Source: an uncultured Clostridia bacterium
Lineage (GTDB): Bacteria > Bacillota > Clostridia > Christensenellales > Borkfalkiaceae
Direction: 5' to 3'
Assembly (NCBI GenBank): GCA_947628555.1
Contig: CANRAI010000055.1
Location: forward strand, 1 to 8,089
DNA: 8,089 bases
The notes under the pieces were generated by a model. That model ran no database searches. It was not told the origin of the DNA and saw nothing but the letters and a program-made list of their open reading frames with translations. Below are positions 1-5,125 of the stretch, piece by piece (the first letter of the stretch is position 1; each line of letters opens with the position of its first letter). The translations under genes and the position numbers were made by a program.

Positions 1-379
1 CTTTGATTTTATATCTGAACATAAGCGCCACGGCAGCGGCAAAACAGACGGCGGCGTGCCCCGAAGGGAAAGACGTGTCGGTGGGCATTCTTACCCCCGC
101 CGCGTTGTAAAACCCTACGACCTCCTCCCATTCCGTCCAAGGTCTGGGACGGTTCACGCAGTTTTTAAGTATTACGTTGACGATAAAAATATCGATAACC
201 AGCGCAACCGCAACCGAAACGCCCGCCCAACGGGTTTTCTTAATTATAATCAGTATAAGAGCAAGGAAAATTTCCGCCGCTCCGAATTCCCCCAGCCAGG
301 TAAAACCCGTCATTATATAATTCAGCCACGTTTGGCTGTGAAACGTGGCGTCAATCCATTTGAGTATCGCTATTTCCAT
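1..379 (-). CDS. PAP2-family membrane phosphatase, N-terminal part (runs off left edge)
   Basis: The minus-strand frame is open from ATG at 379 to the window edge, giving 126 residues with no stop. The PAP2 phosphatase motifs are visible: KX6RP as K72...R79-P80, and PSGH at residues 105-108, whose His108 is the expected acid/base residue. The third motif (SRX5HX3D, with the nucleophilic His) would lie beyond the edge. Hydrophobic segments near residues 33-46 and 52-71 fit the usual multi-span fold. Family members dephosphorylate lipid phosphates such as undecaprenyl pyrophosphate or phosphatidylglycerol phosphate at the outer membrane face; the substrate here cannot be told. The start is one base after the TAA of the upstream small membrane protein (TAATATG), so translation is probably coupled and the two form an operon. 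A PAP2 domain is near certain; the exact function is not. Confidence 0.88.
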   Translation of the reverse strand, partial: MEIAILKWIDATFHSQTWLNYIMTGFTWLGEFGAAEIFLALILIIIKKTRWAGVSVAVALVIDIFIVNVILKNCVNRPRPWTEWEEVVGFYNAAGVRMPTDTSFPSGHAAVCFAAAVALMFRYKIK

Positions 380-380
380 A

Positions 381-695
381 TTATTCGGGTTTATAATTGC
401 CCGTAATTTCCTCCAAACCTTCTTCGGAGGAATTTGCGGCGTTTTCAATCATTACGTCGTATATTGAAAGCTGACCTTCCGTGCGCGACGTGTTGGCAAG
501 ACGCGCAGTCTTTTCGTCGTAAGGCGCAAAGTCGTATTCCATTTTCGCAAGATTTTCGTCGTTATACATCTTTTCCAGCTCCTCACGCCGTTTTGATTCC
601 TTCTTCTTATTATAGAAAAAAGACGCAAGCCAAACTATAAGTATCAGCGCGAAAACCGAAAATACGATAATTGAGAAAATGTATTTTTCCAACAT
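381..695 (-). CDS. Small single-span membrane protein of unknown function
   Basis: This encodes 104 residues that I do not recognise. Residues about 6-27 form one strong hydrophobic helix (IFSIIVFSVFALILIVWLAS), followed by a basic stretch (NKKKESKRREELEKMY). By the positive-inside rule the C-terminal part should be cytoplasmic. The rest is hydrophilic, acidic and probably flexible, with no cysteines or catalytic motif. It is first in an operon with the PAP2 phosphatase and divergent from a TetR regulator, so it may be an accessory subunit of that lipid-processing gene (inference). The start at 695 is forced because the helix begins within six residues. A possible ribosome site, AAGGAAGT (714-707), is 11 bases upstream, but it lies inside the spacer of a consensus promoter whose predicted start is the A of this ATG (see findings). 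Confidence 0.75.
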   Translation of the reverse strand: MLEKYIFSIIVFSVFALILIVWLASFFYNKKKESKRREELEKMYNDENLAKMEYDFAPYDEKTARLANTSRTEGQLSIYDVMIENAANSSEEGLEEITGNYKPE

Positions 696-701
696 GCTTA
701 C

Positions 702-730
702 ATTTTACTTCCTTATTTAAAATATGTCAA
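702..730 (-). promoter_or_regulatory. Promoter of the small membrane protein / PAP2 operon
   Basis: Minus strand: -35 TTGACA (730-725, perfect), 17-base spacer, -10 TAAAAT (707-702, 5 of 6). Exactly six bases separate the -10 from the ATG at 695, which places the expected transcription start on the start codon itself. Confidence 0.65.
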
Positions 731-735
731 GTTTT

Positions 736-757
736 AATTTGCATTATTCAGCAAATT
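736..757. promoter_or_regulatory. Candidate TetR operator in the divergent intergenic region
   Basis: A perfect inverted repeat AATTTGC-N8-GCAAATT, 22 bp in total. It covers the -35 and most of the spacer of the tetR promoter (739-767) and ends six bases from the -35 of the divergent operon promoter (730-725). Size, symmetry and position fit a TetR-family dimer site that represses its own gene and the divergent operon. Binding is inferred. Confidence 0.6.
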
Positions 758-767
758 GTCGTATAAT
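739..767 (+). promoter_or_regulatory. tetR promoter
   Basis: -10 TATAAT at 762-767 (perfect) with a 17-base spacer to a weak -35 TTGCAT at 739-744. The predicted start is near 774, leaving a leader of about 26 bases that includes GGAG (789-792), seven bases before the ATG at 800. Confidence 0.6.
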
Positions 768-799
768 ATACAAAAAAGCAAAACTTGCGGAGAAAATTT

Positions 800-1381
800 A
801 TGCAGACGGACAAAAGAATTTTAAAAACGCGTTCAAGCATTAAGAAAGCTTTTATGGAGCTTGTGGAAAACAGGGAAATGAGTAAGATAAGCGTTTCCGA
901 TATTGCCGCCAGGGCGCTTATCAACCGTTCGACTTTCTATCTGCACTATAACGACATAACCGACGTCGCGGCGGATATCGAAAAGGAAATCGCCGAAAGA
1001 ATTTCCTATTATATAGACGAATTTTCGATTGCGAACATATATGATTCCACTCTTACCCTGTTCAGGCGGCTTACTAAACGGCTTGAAGAAAACCCCGATA
1101 TGAAAAGATATATCTTCTTTTCCACAAATTCCGACTACGTTGCCGCAAGGCTAAAACTGATTTTCGTGGAAAAAACAAAGAAAAAAATTCTGCACAGATT
1201 TCCTTTGCTCCTTGAAAAGGACATAATTTACAGGCTTACCTACGCGGCTTCGGGAATAATAGACAGTTATATGAAATGGATACGCGACGCCGACTCCTCC
1301 ACCACGCTTGACGAACTTATAAAAACCACAAGCGAGATAACCGAAGGGATAATTGCGGCGATAGCGCGCGAAAACAGCTGA
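800..1381 (+). CDS. TetR/AcrR-family transcriptional regulator
   Basis: This encodes 193 residues, normal for the family. The N-terminal DNA-binding domain is clear: helix 1 at residues 10-24 (TRSSIKKAFMELVEN), then the helix-turn-helix at about 32-50 (VSDIAARALINRSTFYLHY), which carries the family signature ending in S/T-F-Y-x-H-Y. The helical C-terminal half is the ligand/dimer domain and shows no feature that names the ligand. ATG at 800 is preferred over an in-frame TTG at 785 because GGAG lies seven bases upstream of it and the TTG has no ribosome site. The gene is divergent from the membrane protein/PAP2 pair, with a 22-bp inverted repeat between them, so it probably controls itself and that pair (inference). 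Its own terminator follows, so the downstream murG is probably separate. Confidence 0.93.
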   Translation: MQTDKRILKTRSSIKKAFMELVENREMSKISVSDIAARALINRSTFYLHYNDITDVAADIEKEIAERISYYIDEFSIANIYDSTLTLFRRLTKRLEENPDMKRYIFFSTNSDYVAARLKLIFVEKTKKKILHRFPLLLEKDIIYRLTYAASGIIDSYMKWIRDADSSTTLDELIKTTSEITEGIIAAIARENS

Positions 1382-1410
1382 AAGGACGGTAAAACCGTCC
1401 TTTTATTTTT
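1381..1410 (+). terminator. Rho-independent terminator of tetR
   Basis: A 10-bp perfect stem AAAGGACGGT/ACCGTCCTTT (1381-1390 with 1394-1403) and loop AAA, running into a T-rich tail to 1410. It starts on the last base of the tetR stop codon. Confidence 0.93.
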
Positions 1411-1438
1411 CATAAAACAAGGCTATATTAAATATAAT
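1409..1438 (+). promoter_or_regulatory. Candidate murG promoter very close to the start codon
   Basis: -10 TATAAT (1433-1438) with a partial -35 TTCATA (1409-1414, 4 of 6) at 18 bases. Only nine bases lie between the -10 and the ATG at 1448, so the transcript would have a leader of about three bases or none. No Shine-Dalgarno sequence is present near the start. Confidence 0.5.
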
Positions 1439-1447
1439 TTTATTATT

Positions 1448-2494
1448 ATGAAAACGATTCTATTCTGCGGCGGCGGCAGCGCCGGACACGTGATACCCAA
1501 CATTGCCATTATCGAGGAATTGAAAGAAGATTTCAACTGCCTTTACATCGGCACGGACGGCATCGAAAAGCAAATATGCGCTTCCAACGGTGTAAAATTC
1601 TACGAATGTAACACGCCCAAACTTGTGCGCGGCAAAATTTTACGCAACCTATCCCTTCCTTTTAAGCTTGTTTCCGCAAGACGCCGCGCGGGCGAAATTA
1701 TCGACGATATCAAGCCCGACCTTATTTTTTCAAAGGGCGGTTACGCCTGCGTTCCGCCCGTTTTGGCGGCGAAAAAACGAAATATTCCCGTAATTACCCA
1801 CGAATCCGATTTGGAAGCGGGGCTTGCGACTAAGTTTATCGCAAAGCGCTGCGTAAAGCTGCTTACGTCGTTTCAGCCAACGGCGCGCAAATTCGACAAC
1901 GGAATTTTCAGCGGTCCCCCTATGCGCAAAAAACTTTTTAACCGCAACCCTGTTTCGGCGCGCGAGCGGTTCGGGCTGGACTTCCGCCCAACCGTCCTCA
2001 TTTTGGGCGGCGGTAGCGGTTCCAGAATATTAAACGAAAATATCCGCAAAATTGCCGATAAAATCTGCAAGGAATATAACGTCCTGCACATTTGCGGAAG
2101 AGGAAACGCCGTCGCCTGCAACATTAAAGGATATAAACAGATAGAATTTTCAGACGATATGGGTGAAGTTTACGCCTGCTGCGACGCCGCCGTTTCAAGA
2201 TGCGGCTCGAACGCCGCTTTCGAACTGCTTGCGCTTAAAATTCCGACGCTATTCATTCCTCTTCAAAATTCCGCAAGCAGGGGCGACCAGGTTAAAAACG
2301 CGGAATATTTTAAAAACGAAGGGCTTTGCGAAGTTTTATACGAACGCGACTTGACAAGCGAAACGCTTTACGCAAATATAGTCAATTTGATGAAAAACGG
2401 CAAAATAAAAGCCGCACTCGACAAATCGGATATCAAATGCGGCAACGATAAAATCAAAACGGAAGTGCTACGTACGCTCCGACGACAATCTTGA
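1448..2494 (+). CDS. murG: UDP-GlcNAc:lipid I N-acetylglucosaminyltransferase (MurG-type, GT28)
   Basis: This encodes 348 residues, close to the usual MurG length of about 355-365. MurG adds GlcNAc from UDP-GlcNAc to lipid I, making lipid II on the inner membrane face for peptidoglycan. Visible marks: the N-terminal glycine loop GGGSAGHVIPN (8-18), SKGGY (95-99), HESD (118-121, the Gram-positive form of the E. coli HEQN), a second glycine loop GGGSGS (187-192), and the UDP-sugar-binding block SRCGSNAAFELLAL (250-263) with the conserved ribose-binding Glu259, then SRGDQ (277-281). It is not within a division-cell wall cluster: tetR lies upstream behind a terminator and mntP converges from downstream. 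There is no ribosome site before the ATG. A second murG elsewhere in the genome is possible, in which case this would be a paralogue on another glycolipid. Confidence 0.9.
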   Translation: MKTILFCGGGSAGHVIPNIAIIEELKEDFNCLYIGTDGIEKQICASNGVKFYECNTPKLVRGKILRNLSLPFKLVSARRRAGEIIDDIKPDLIFSKGGYACVPPVLAAKKRNIPVITHESDLEAGLATKFIAKRCVKLLTSFQPTARKFDNGIFSGPPMRKKLFNRNPVSARERFGLDFRPTVLILGGGSGSRILNENIRKIADKICKEYNVLHICGRGNAVACNIKGYKQIEFSDDMGEVYACCDAAVSRCGSNAAFELLALKIPTLFIPLQNSASRGDQVKNAEYFKNEGLCEVLYERDLTSETLYANIVNLMKNGKIKAALDKSDIKCGNDKIKTEVLRTLRRQS

Positions 2495-3077
2495 TTCCTA
2501 TCAGAATCAACAGTACTCCGCCTACTATTTCGGCAATGCAGGCTTTTTTACCGAAAAGCCTGCCCACTCTTATGCCTATAAGTAAGCCCGCAAGGGAAAC
2601 CAGAAAAGTTGTGACGCCTATCATGGCAACGCTTATCCACGCCCATAATTGAACGGCTTCCACCCCTTCGAGCATTACGTTGAAAGTAAAACCAACGGCA
2701 AGGGCGTCAACGCTTGTCGCTACGCCTTGAACAAGCACCTCGGATAAAGAGAATTTTTTCAAACGGACATTTTTCAACGGTTCGCGCAGTTCGCTGGCGC
2801 CGTCGAAAATCATCTTTCCACCTATAAAAACCAGCAGAATAAGGGCAATCCAGTGATCTACCTCGTCGATGATTTCAATTTGTGAAAGCCCGCGGGAAAT
2901 ATAAAACCCTATTAACGGCATTACCGCCTGAAAGATTCCGAACGTCAAGGGAATAGATATCCCTTTTCGCCTGTCGAGGTCGGAATAGACCATACCGTCC
3001 GTGACGGAGACGGCAAAGGCGTCCGCAGAAAGCGTTAAACCGGATATAAAAATTGTGAAAAACAGCGCGAAAGTCAT
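2454..3077 (-). CDS. mntP: Manganese efflux pump MntP (DUF204/YebN family)
   Basis: This encodes 207 residues, slightly longer than the E. coli protein (188). MntP exports Mn(II) across the cytoplasmic membrane to prevent manganese toxicity. The sequence shows two DUF204 repeats with the essential membrane aspartates: LSADAFAVS with Asp19 and TSVDALAVG with Asp124. About six hydrophobic helices are evident, with a basic cytoplasmic loop near residues 98-113 between the halves. The start at 3077 puts helix 1 directly at the N-terminus as in the family. No Shine-Dalgarno sequence precedes it; instead an extended -10 lies six bases away. The Mn-sensing yybP-ykoY riboswitch common upstream of such genes does not fit in this leader. 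The 3' end overlaps murG by 41 bp on the opposite strand. Confidence 0.93.
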   Translation of the reverse strand: MTFALFFTIFISGLTLSADAFAVSVTDGMVYSDLDRRKGISIPLTFGIFQAVMPLIGFYISRGLSQIEIIDEVDHWIALILLVFIGGKMIFDGASELREPLKNVRLKKFSLSEVLVQGVATSVDALAVGFTFNVMLEGVEAVQLWAWISVAMIGVTTFLVSLAGLLIGIRVGRLFGKKACIAEIVGGVLLILIGIKIVVGAYVALPF

Positions 3078-3082
3078 GTGGT

Positions 3083-3104
3083 GATTATATCATATTATAT
3101 AATC
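3083..3104. promoter_or_regulatory. Inverted repeat over the mntP -10 (candidate operator)
   Basis: Perfect 8-bp arms GATTATAT/ATATAATC with a 6-base spacer, overlapping the -10 and most of the spacer. A metal-responsive repressor site is possible, but it does not match an MntR box I can recall, and the AT-richness makes chance more likely. Confidence 0.35.
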
Positions 3105-3113
3105 CGTAGTAAA
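3084..3113 (-). promoter_or_regulatory. mntP promoter, extended -10, apparently leaderless
   Basis: Minus strand: -35 TTTACT (3113-3108), 18-base spacer, extended -10 TGATATAAT (TG at 3092-3091, TATAAT 3089-3084). Exactly six bases, CACCAC, separate it from the ATG at 3077, so the predicted start is the A of the ATG. Confidence 0.65.
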
Positions 3114-3227
3114 CAAAAATGAACAATTTTCCGTACATTTAAGATACGGCTGAGTATTTATCGTTGGCATGACAGTTGAATTTATGCCCATTTGCGCATA
3201 AAATAAGAATAAATCATCCAAAACAAT
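3105..3227. other. Intergenic stretch upstream of mntP, no gene seen
   Basis: No convincing coding frame. It contains two small inverted repeats: CCGTA-N9-TACGG at 3131-3149, and TTTATGC-N8-GCATAAA at 3181-3202. The second has the same 7-8-7 geometry as the putative TetR operator at 736-757 but a different sequence. Function unknown. Confidence 0.4.
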
Positions 3228-3262
3228 GCCCGTTTTTGAGCGTAATCCGCTCTAAAACGGGC
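3228..3262. terminator. Strong hairpin, possible terminator
   Basis: 15-bp arms (3228-3242 and 3248-3262) with one mismatch and loop TAATC; arm ends GCCCG/CGGGC. Read on the minus strand it lies just after the tRNA 3'-end fragment and is followed by ATTGTTTTGG, a weak U-tract. It may be the old terminator of a lost second tRNA copy. On the plus strand no U-tract follows. Confidence 0.5.
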
Positions 3263-3269
3263 AAAAACC

Positions 3270-3313
3270 GGTTGAGGTATCGCACCGAAGGCGTAAGCCT
3301 TACGGGACTTGAA
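3270..3313 (-). pseudogene. Rearranged fragment of tRNA-Pro 3' end with hairpin insert
   Basis: Two blocks match the intact tRNA-Pro next door. ACGGGACTTGAA (3302-3313) matches 3385-3396 in the T-arm. GGTTGAGGT (3270-3278) matches 3375-3383 in the acceptor end and CCA. Between them 23 bases replace a single base; they contain a small hairpin, AAGGC-GTAA-GCCTT. The 5' part of a tRNA is absent, so it is not functional. It may be a leftover attachment site or the remnant of a duplicated tRNA. Confidence 0.7.
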
Positions 3314-3336
3314 AAATAATATCCAGTCGCCCCAAC

Positions 3337-3368
3337 AAAAAACGGCGGGTTACTTTTAGTAAACCGCC
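3337..3368 (-). terminator. Terminator of tRNA-Pro
   Basis: Minus strand, five bases after the tRNA CCA end. The 11-bp stem has one mismatch (GGCGGTTTACT/AGTAACCCGCC, 3368-3358 with 3354-3344), loop AAA, then a run of six U (3342-3337). Confidence 0.88.
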
Positions 3369-3373
3369 TTAAC

Positions 3374-3450
3374 TGGTTGAGGTGACGGGACTTGAACCCA
3401 CGACCTTCTGGTCCCTAACCAGACGCGCTACCAAACTGCGCTACACCTCA
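3374..3450 (-). tRNA. tRNA-Pro, anticodon AGG, CCA encoded
   Basis: This 77-base cloverleaf folds by eye. The acceptor stem TGAGGTG/CACCTCA has 7 perfect pairs. The D-arm is GCGC with a nine-base loop. The anticodon stem TCTGG/CCAGA encloses loop TTAGGGA, giving anticodon AGG (reads CCU) with G37 as in all proline tRNAs. The T-arm has loop TTCAAGT and two G-U type pairs at the base of its stem. A73 and CCA are encoded. Two points are unusual: A34, which in bacteria is normally limited to tRNA-Arg(ACG), and a U1-A72 pair where proline tRNAs I know have C1-G72. A terminator and a promoter flank it, so it is probably expressed. Confidence 0.95.
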
Positions 3451-3463
3451 AAGCAACAATATA

Positions 3464-3491
3464 ATTATATCTAAATAACTTAAAAATGCAA
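3464..3491 (-). promoter_or_regulatory. tRNA-Pro promoter
   Basis: Minus strand: -35 TTGCAT (3491-3486), 16-base spacer, -10 TATAAT (3469-3464). The predicted start near 3457 is seven bases before the mature tRNA 5' end. Confidence 0.6.
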
Positions 3492-3633
3492 CTGTTTTTA
3501 AGGCGTTAAAAAATATTTTTTAATATAAAACCAAATGCAAGGGAATTTCTAAACATTAGCGGCAAAATCTATATTCCGCGCCGAGGAAATAAATTTATGC
3601 CAAAAAAATTTGCCTTGACAAAATGATTTTCGG
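3492..3633. other. Intergenic between tRNA and MATE promoters, no gene seen
   Basis: AT-rich. It holds a perfect 18-bp palindrome, TTAAAAAATATTTTTTAA (3506-3523), just upstream of the tRNA -35, possibly an UP-like or bent element. A TTGACA at 3615-3620 has no -10 at the right distance. No coding frame is credible. Confidence 0.4.
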
Positions 3634-3662
3634 TTGACTTTTCGGGGTGAAAATAATATAAT
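3634..3662 (+). promoter_or_regulatory. MATE gene promoter
   Basis: -35 TTGACT (3634-3639), 17-base spacer, perfect -10 TATAAT (3657-3662). The predicted start near 3669 gives a leader of about 72 bases to the ATG at 3741, or only about three bases to an in-frame ATG at 3672. Confidence 0.8.
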
Positions 3663-3684
3663 AATTATACAATGTGTTGCTTGC

Positions 3685-3722
3685 AAAAGGGCGTAAATCC
3701 AGTTGGATTTACGCCCTTTTTT
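3685..3722 (+). terminator. Terminator-like hairpin in the MATE leader (candidate attenuator)
   Basis: A perfect 17-bp stem AAAAGGGCGTAAATCCA (3685-3701) with its complement (3704-3720), tight turn, and a T-run from 3717 to 3722. It lies between the promoter and the ribosome site, so it would end transcription before the pump gene unless disrupted. It sits in an open frame starting at ATG 3672 that continues into the pump. No alternative antiterminator pairing was found by eye. Confidence 0.75.
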
Positions 3723-3740
3723 GCGTTTAAAAGGAGTTTT

Positions 3741-5117
3741 ATGGAAGGAATCAAACAAAACAAAATGTCGTCGCAACCCGTTTGCGGACTAATCTGGAAA
3801 ATGGTGCTGCCCATGATTGTTTCAATGATTTTACAGGCGGTTTACAATATCGTTGACACGGCTTTCGTAATCAATATGGGCGAAGACGGCGTTGCGGGAA
3901 ATCTTGCGCTTACTTTTGCGTTTCCCGTGCAGCTTCTGATTATCGCCATCGGAGTCGGCACGGGCGTAGGAATCAACGCCCTGCTATCGAAATCTTTGGG
4001 CGAGGGAAATAGTGAAAAGGCGGATAAAACCGTCGGCAACGGAATTTTTCTGGGTATCGTCGTTTATCTTATATTTCTTCTGTTCGGTCTTTTCGGCGCC
4101 AAACCTTTCATTGCCTTGCAGGCGCAAGGAAACTCACAGGTTACCGAAATGGGCGCGGAATATCTTACAATATGTTGCTGTTTTTCTTTCGGAGCAATCG
4201 GCTTTACAATTTACGAAAGATTTTTGCAAAGCACGGGCAAAACGCTGTATTCCACCATTGCCCAGATTTCAGGCGCCGCCGCGAATATTATTCTCGACTA
4301 CGTATTTATATACCCGCTCGGAATGGGGATAGCGGGCGCGGCATGGGCGACGATAATCGGGCAAATCCTCTCCCTCGCCGTCGCAATGTTCTTCCACTAC
4401 TTTTTGAATAAAGAATTGCGCAACGGCATTAAGAATATCCTGCCGAGCGGCAAAATTATCAGGGAAATTTACCATATCGGGCTTTCTGCGGCGCTTATGC
4501 AGGGGCTTCTATCGGTAATGACGCTTTGCGTGAACCTCATTCTCGGCACGGCGGAAAATGCGGCGGTCATACAGGGCAGTTTCGGCATCTATTACAAGAT
4601 AATGCAATTTGCGCTGTTCGCCTGCTTCGGACTTTCCAATACGATAATTTCAGTGCTTTCCTATAACTACGGCATGAAAGACGGACGGCGTGCCCAAGCC
4701 TGCGCCAAGTGGGGAATTTTGAACACTTTGATAGTTTCGGTAATCATAACGATTCTTTTTGAAAGTCTTGCTTCGCCGCTTGCGGAACTCTTCGGAATGG
4801 CAAGTGGTAACGGCGGGCAGGAAATTACGGACGTCGTAATCGTAGCCATACGCATAGCAAGTACAGGATATGTGTTTATGGGGTTCAGCATTGCCGTACA
4901 AGGAGTATTGCAGGCTCTCGGCTATGCGCTATCCCCTCTTATCATTTCCTGTCTGAGACTTGCCGTTTTCGTTTTCCCGACCGTTTGGCTTTTCACTCTT
5001 TCGGAAAATGCGGCGGTTTTGGTCTGGTGGTCCTTCCCAATAGCCGAATTGATGACTTCGGCAGCTTCGTTCTTCTTGCTGTTTTTTGCAATCCGTAAAA
5101 AACTGAAACGTACTTAA
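3741..5117 (+). CDS. MATE-family multidrug/cation efflux transporter (MepA-like)
   Basis: This encodes 458 residues, normal for a 12-helix MATE exporter. These pumps expel drugs and organic cations in exchange for Na+ or H+ across the cytoplasmic membrane. Helix 1 carries the MepA-type block LPMIVSMILQAVYNIVDTAFV, followed by the glycine-rich IGVGTGVGINALLSKSLGEG. A second MatE repeat begins near residue 245 and contains GLSNTIISVLSYNYGMKDG. Substrate cannot be deduced. ATG at 3741 is chosen because GGAG (3733-3736) lies four bases upstream and the protein then begins like its family. An in-frame ATG at 3672 would add 23 residues encoded through the leader hairpin. The gene has its own promoter and shares a terminator with the convergent phosphatase gene. 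No regulator is adjacent, so leader-based control is the visible option. Confidence 0.93.
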   Translation: MEGIKQNKMSSQPVCGLIWKMVLPMIVSMILQAVYNIVDTAFVINMGEDGVAGNLALTFAFPVQLLIIAIGVGTGVGINALLSKSLGEGNSEKADKTVGNGIFLGIVVYLIFLLFGLFGAKPFIALQAQGNSQVTEMGAEYLTICCCFSFGAIGFTIYERFLQSTGKTLYSTIAQISGAAANIILDYVFIYPLGMGIAGAAWATIIGQILSLAVAMFFHYFLNKELRNGIKNILPSGKIIREIYHIGLSAALMQGLLSVMTLCVNLILGTAENAAVIQGSFGIYYKIMQFALFACFGLSNTIISVLSYNYGMKDGRRAQACAKWGILNTLIVSVIITILFESLASPLAELFGMASGNGGQEITDVVIVAIRIASTGYVFMGFSIAVQGVLQALGYALSPLIISCLRLAVFVFPTVWLFTLSENAAVLVWWSFPIAELMTSAASFFLLFFAIRKKLKRT

Positions 5118-5125
5118 AAGGCAAA

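Noticed and set aside
56..640. Plus-strand open frames at 56-406 and 434-640
   Set aside because: Antisense to the PAP2 and small membrane protein genes; arginine-rich, no recognisable domain and no ribosome site.
785..799. TTG at 785 as the tetR start, adding five residues
   Set aside because: No ribosome site precedes it, while GGAG at 789-792 is well placed for the ATG at 800.
3169..3201. Ten-codon frame ATG...TAA (MTVEFMPICA)
   Set aside because: No ribosome site, no promoter and no downstream gene that it could lead.
3615..3620. TTGACA as a second MATE -35
   Set aside because: No -10-like sequence at 16-18 bases; TTGACT at 3634 pairs exactly with TATAAT.
3549..3776. Minus-strand open frame of 75 codons
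   Set aside because: It crosses the MATE promoter, hairpin and start; composition is low-complexity and no family resemblance is seen.
4012..4901. Several frames of 65-106 codons inside the MATE gene on both strands
   Set aside because: Shadows of a strong, full-length transporter frame.
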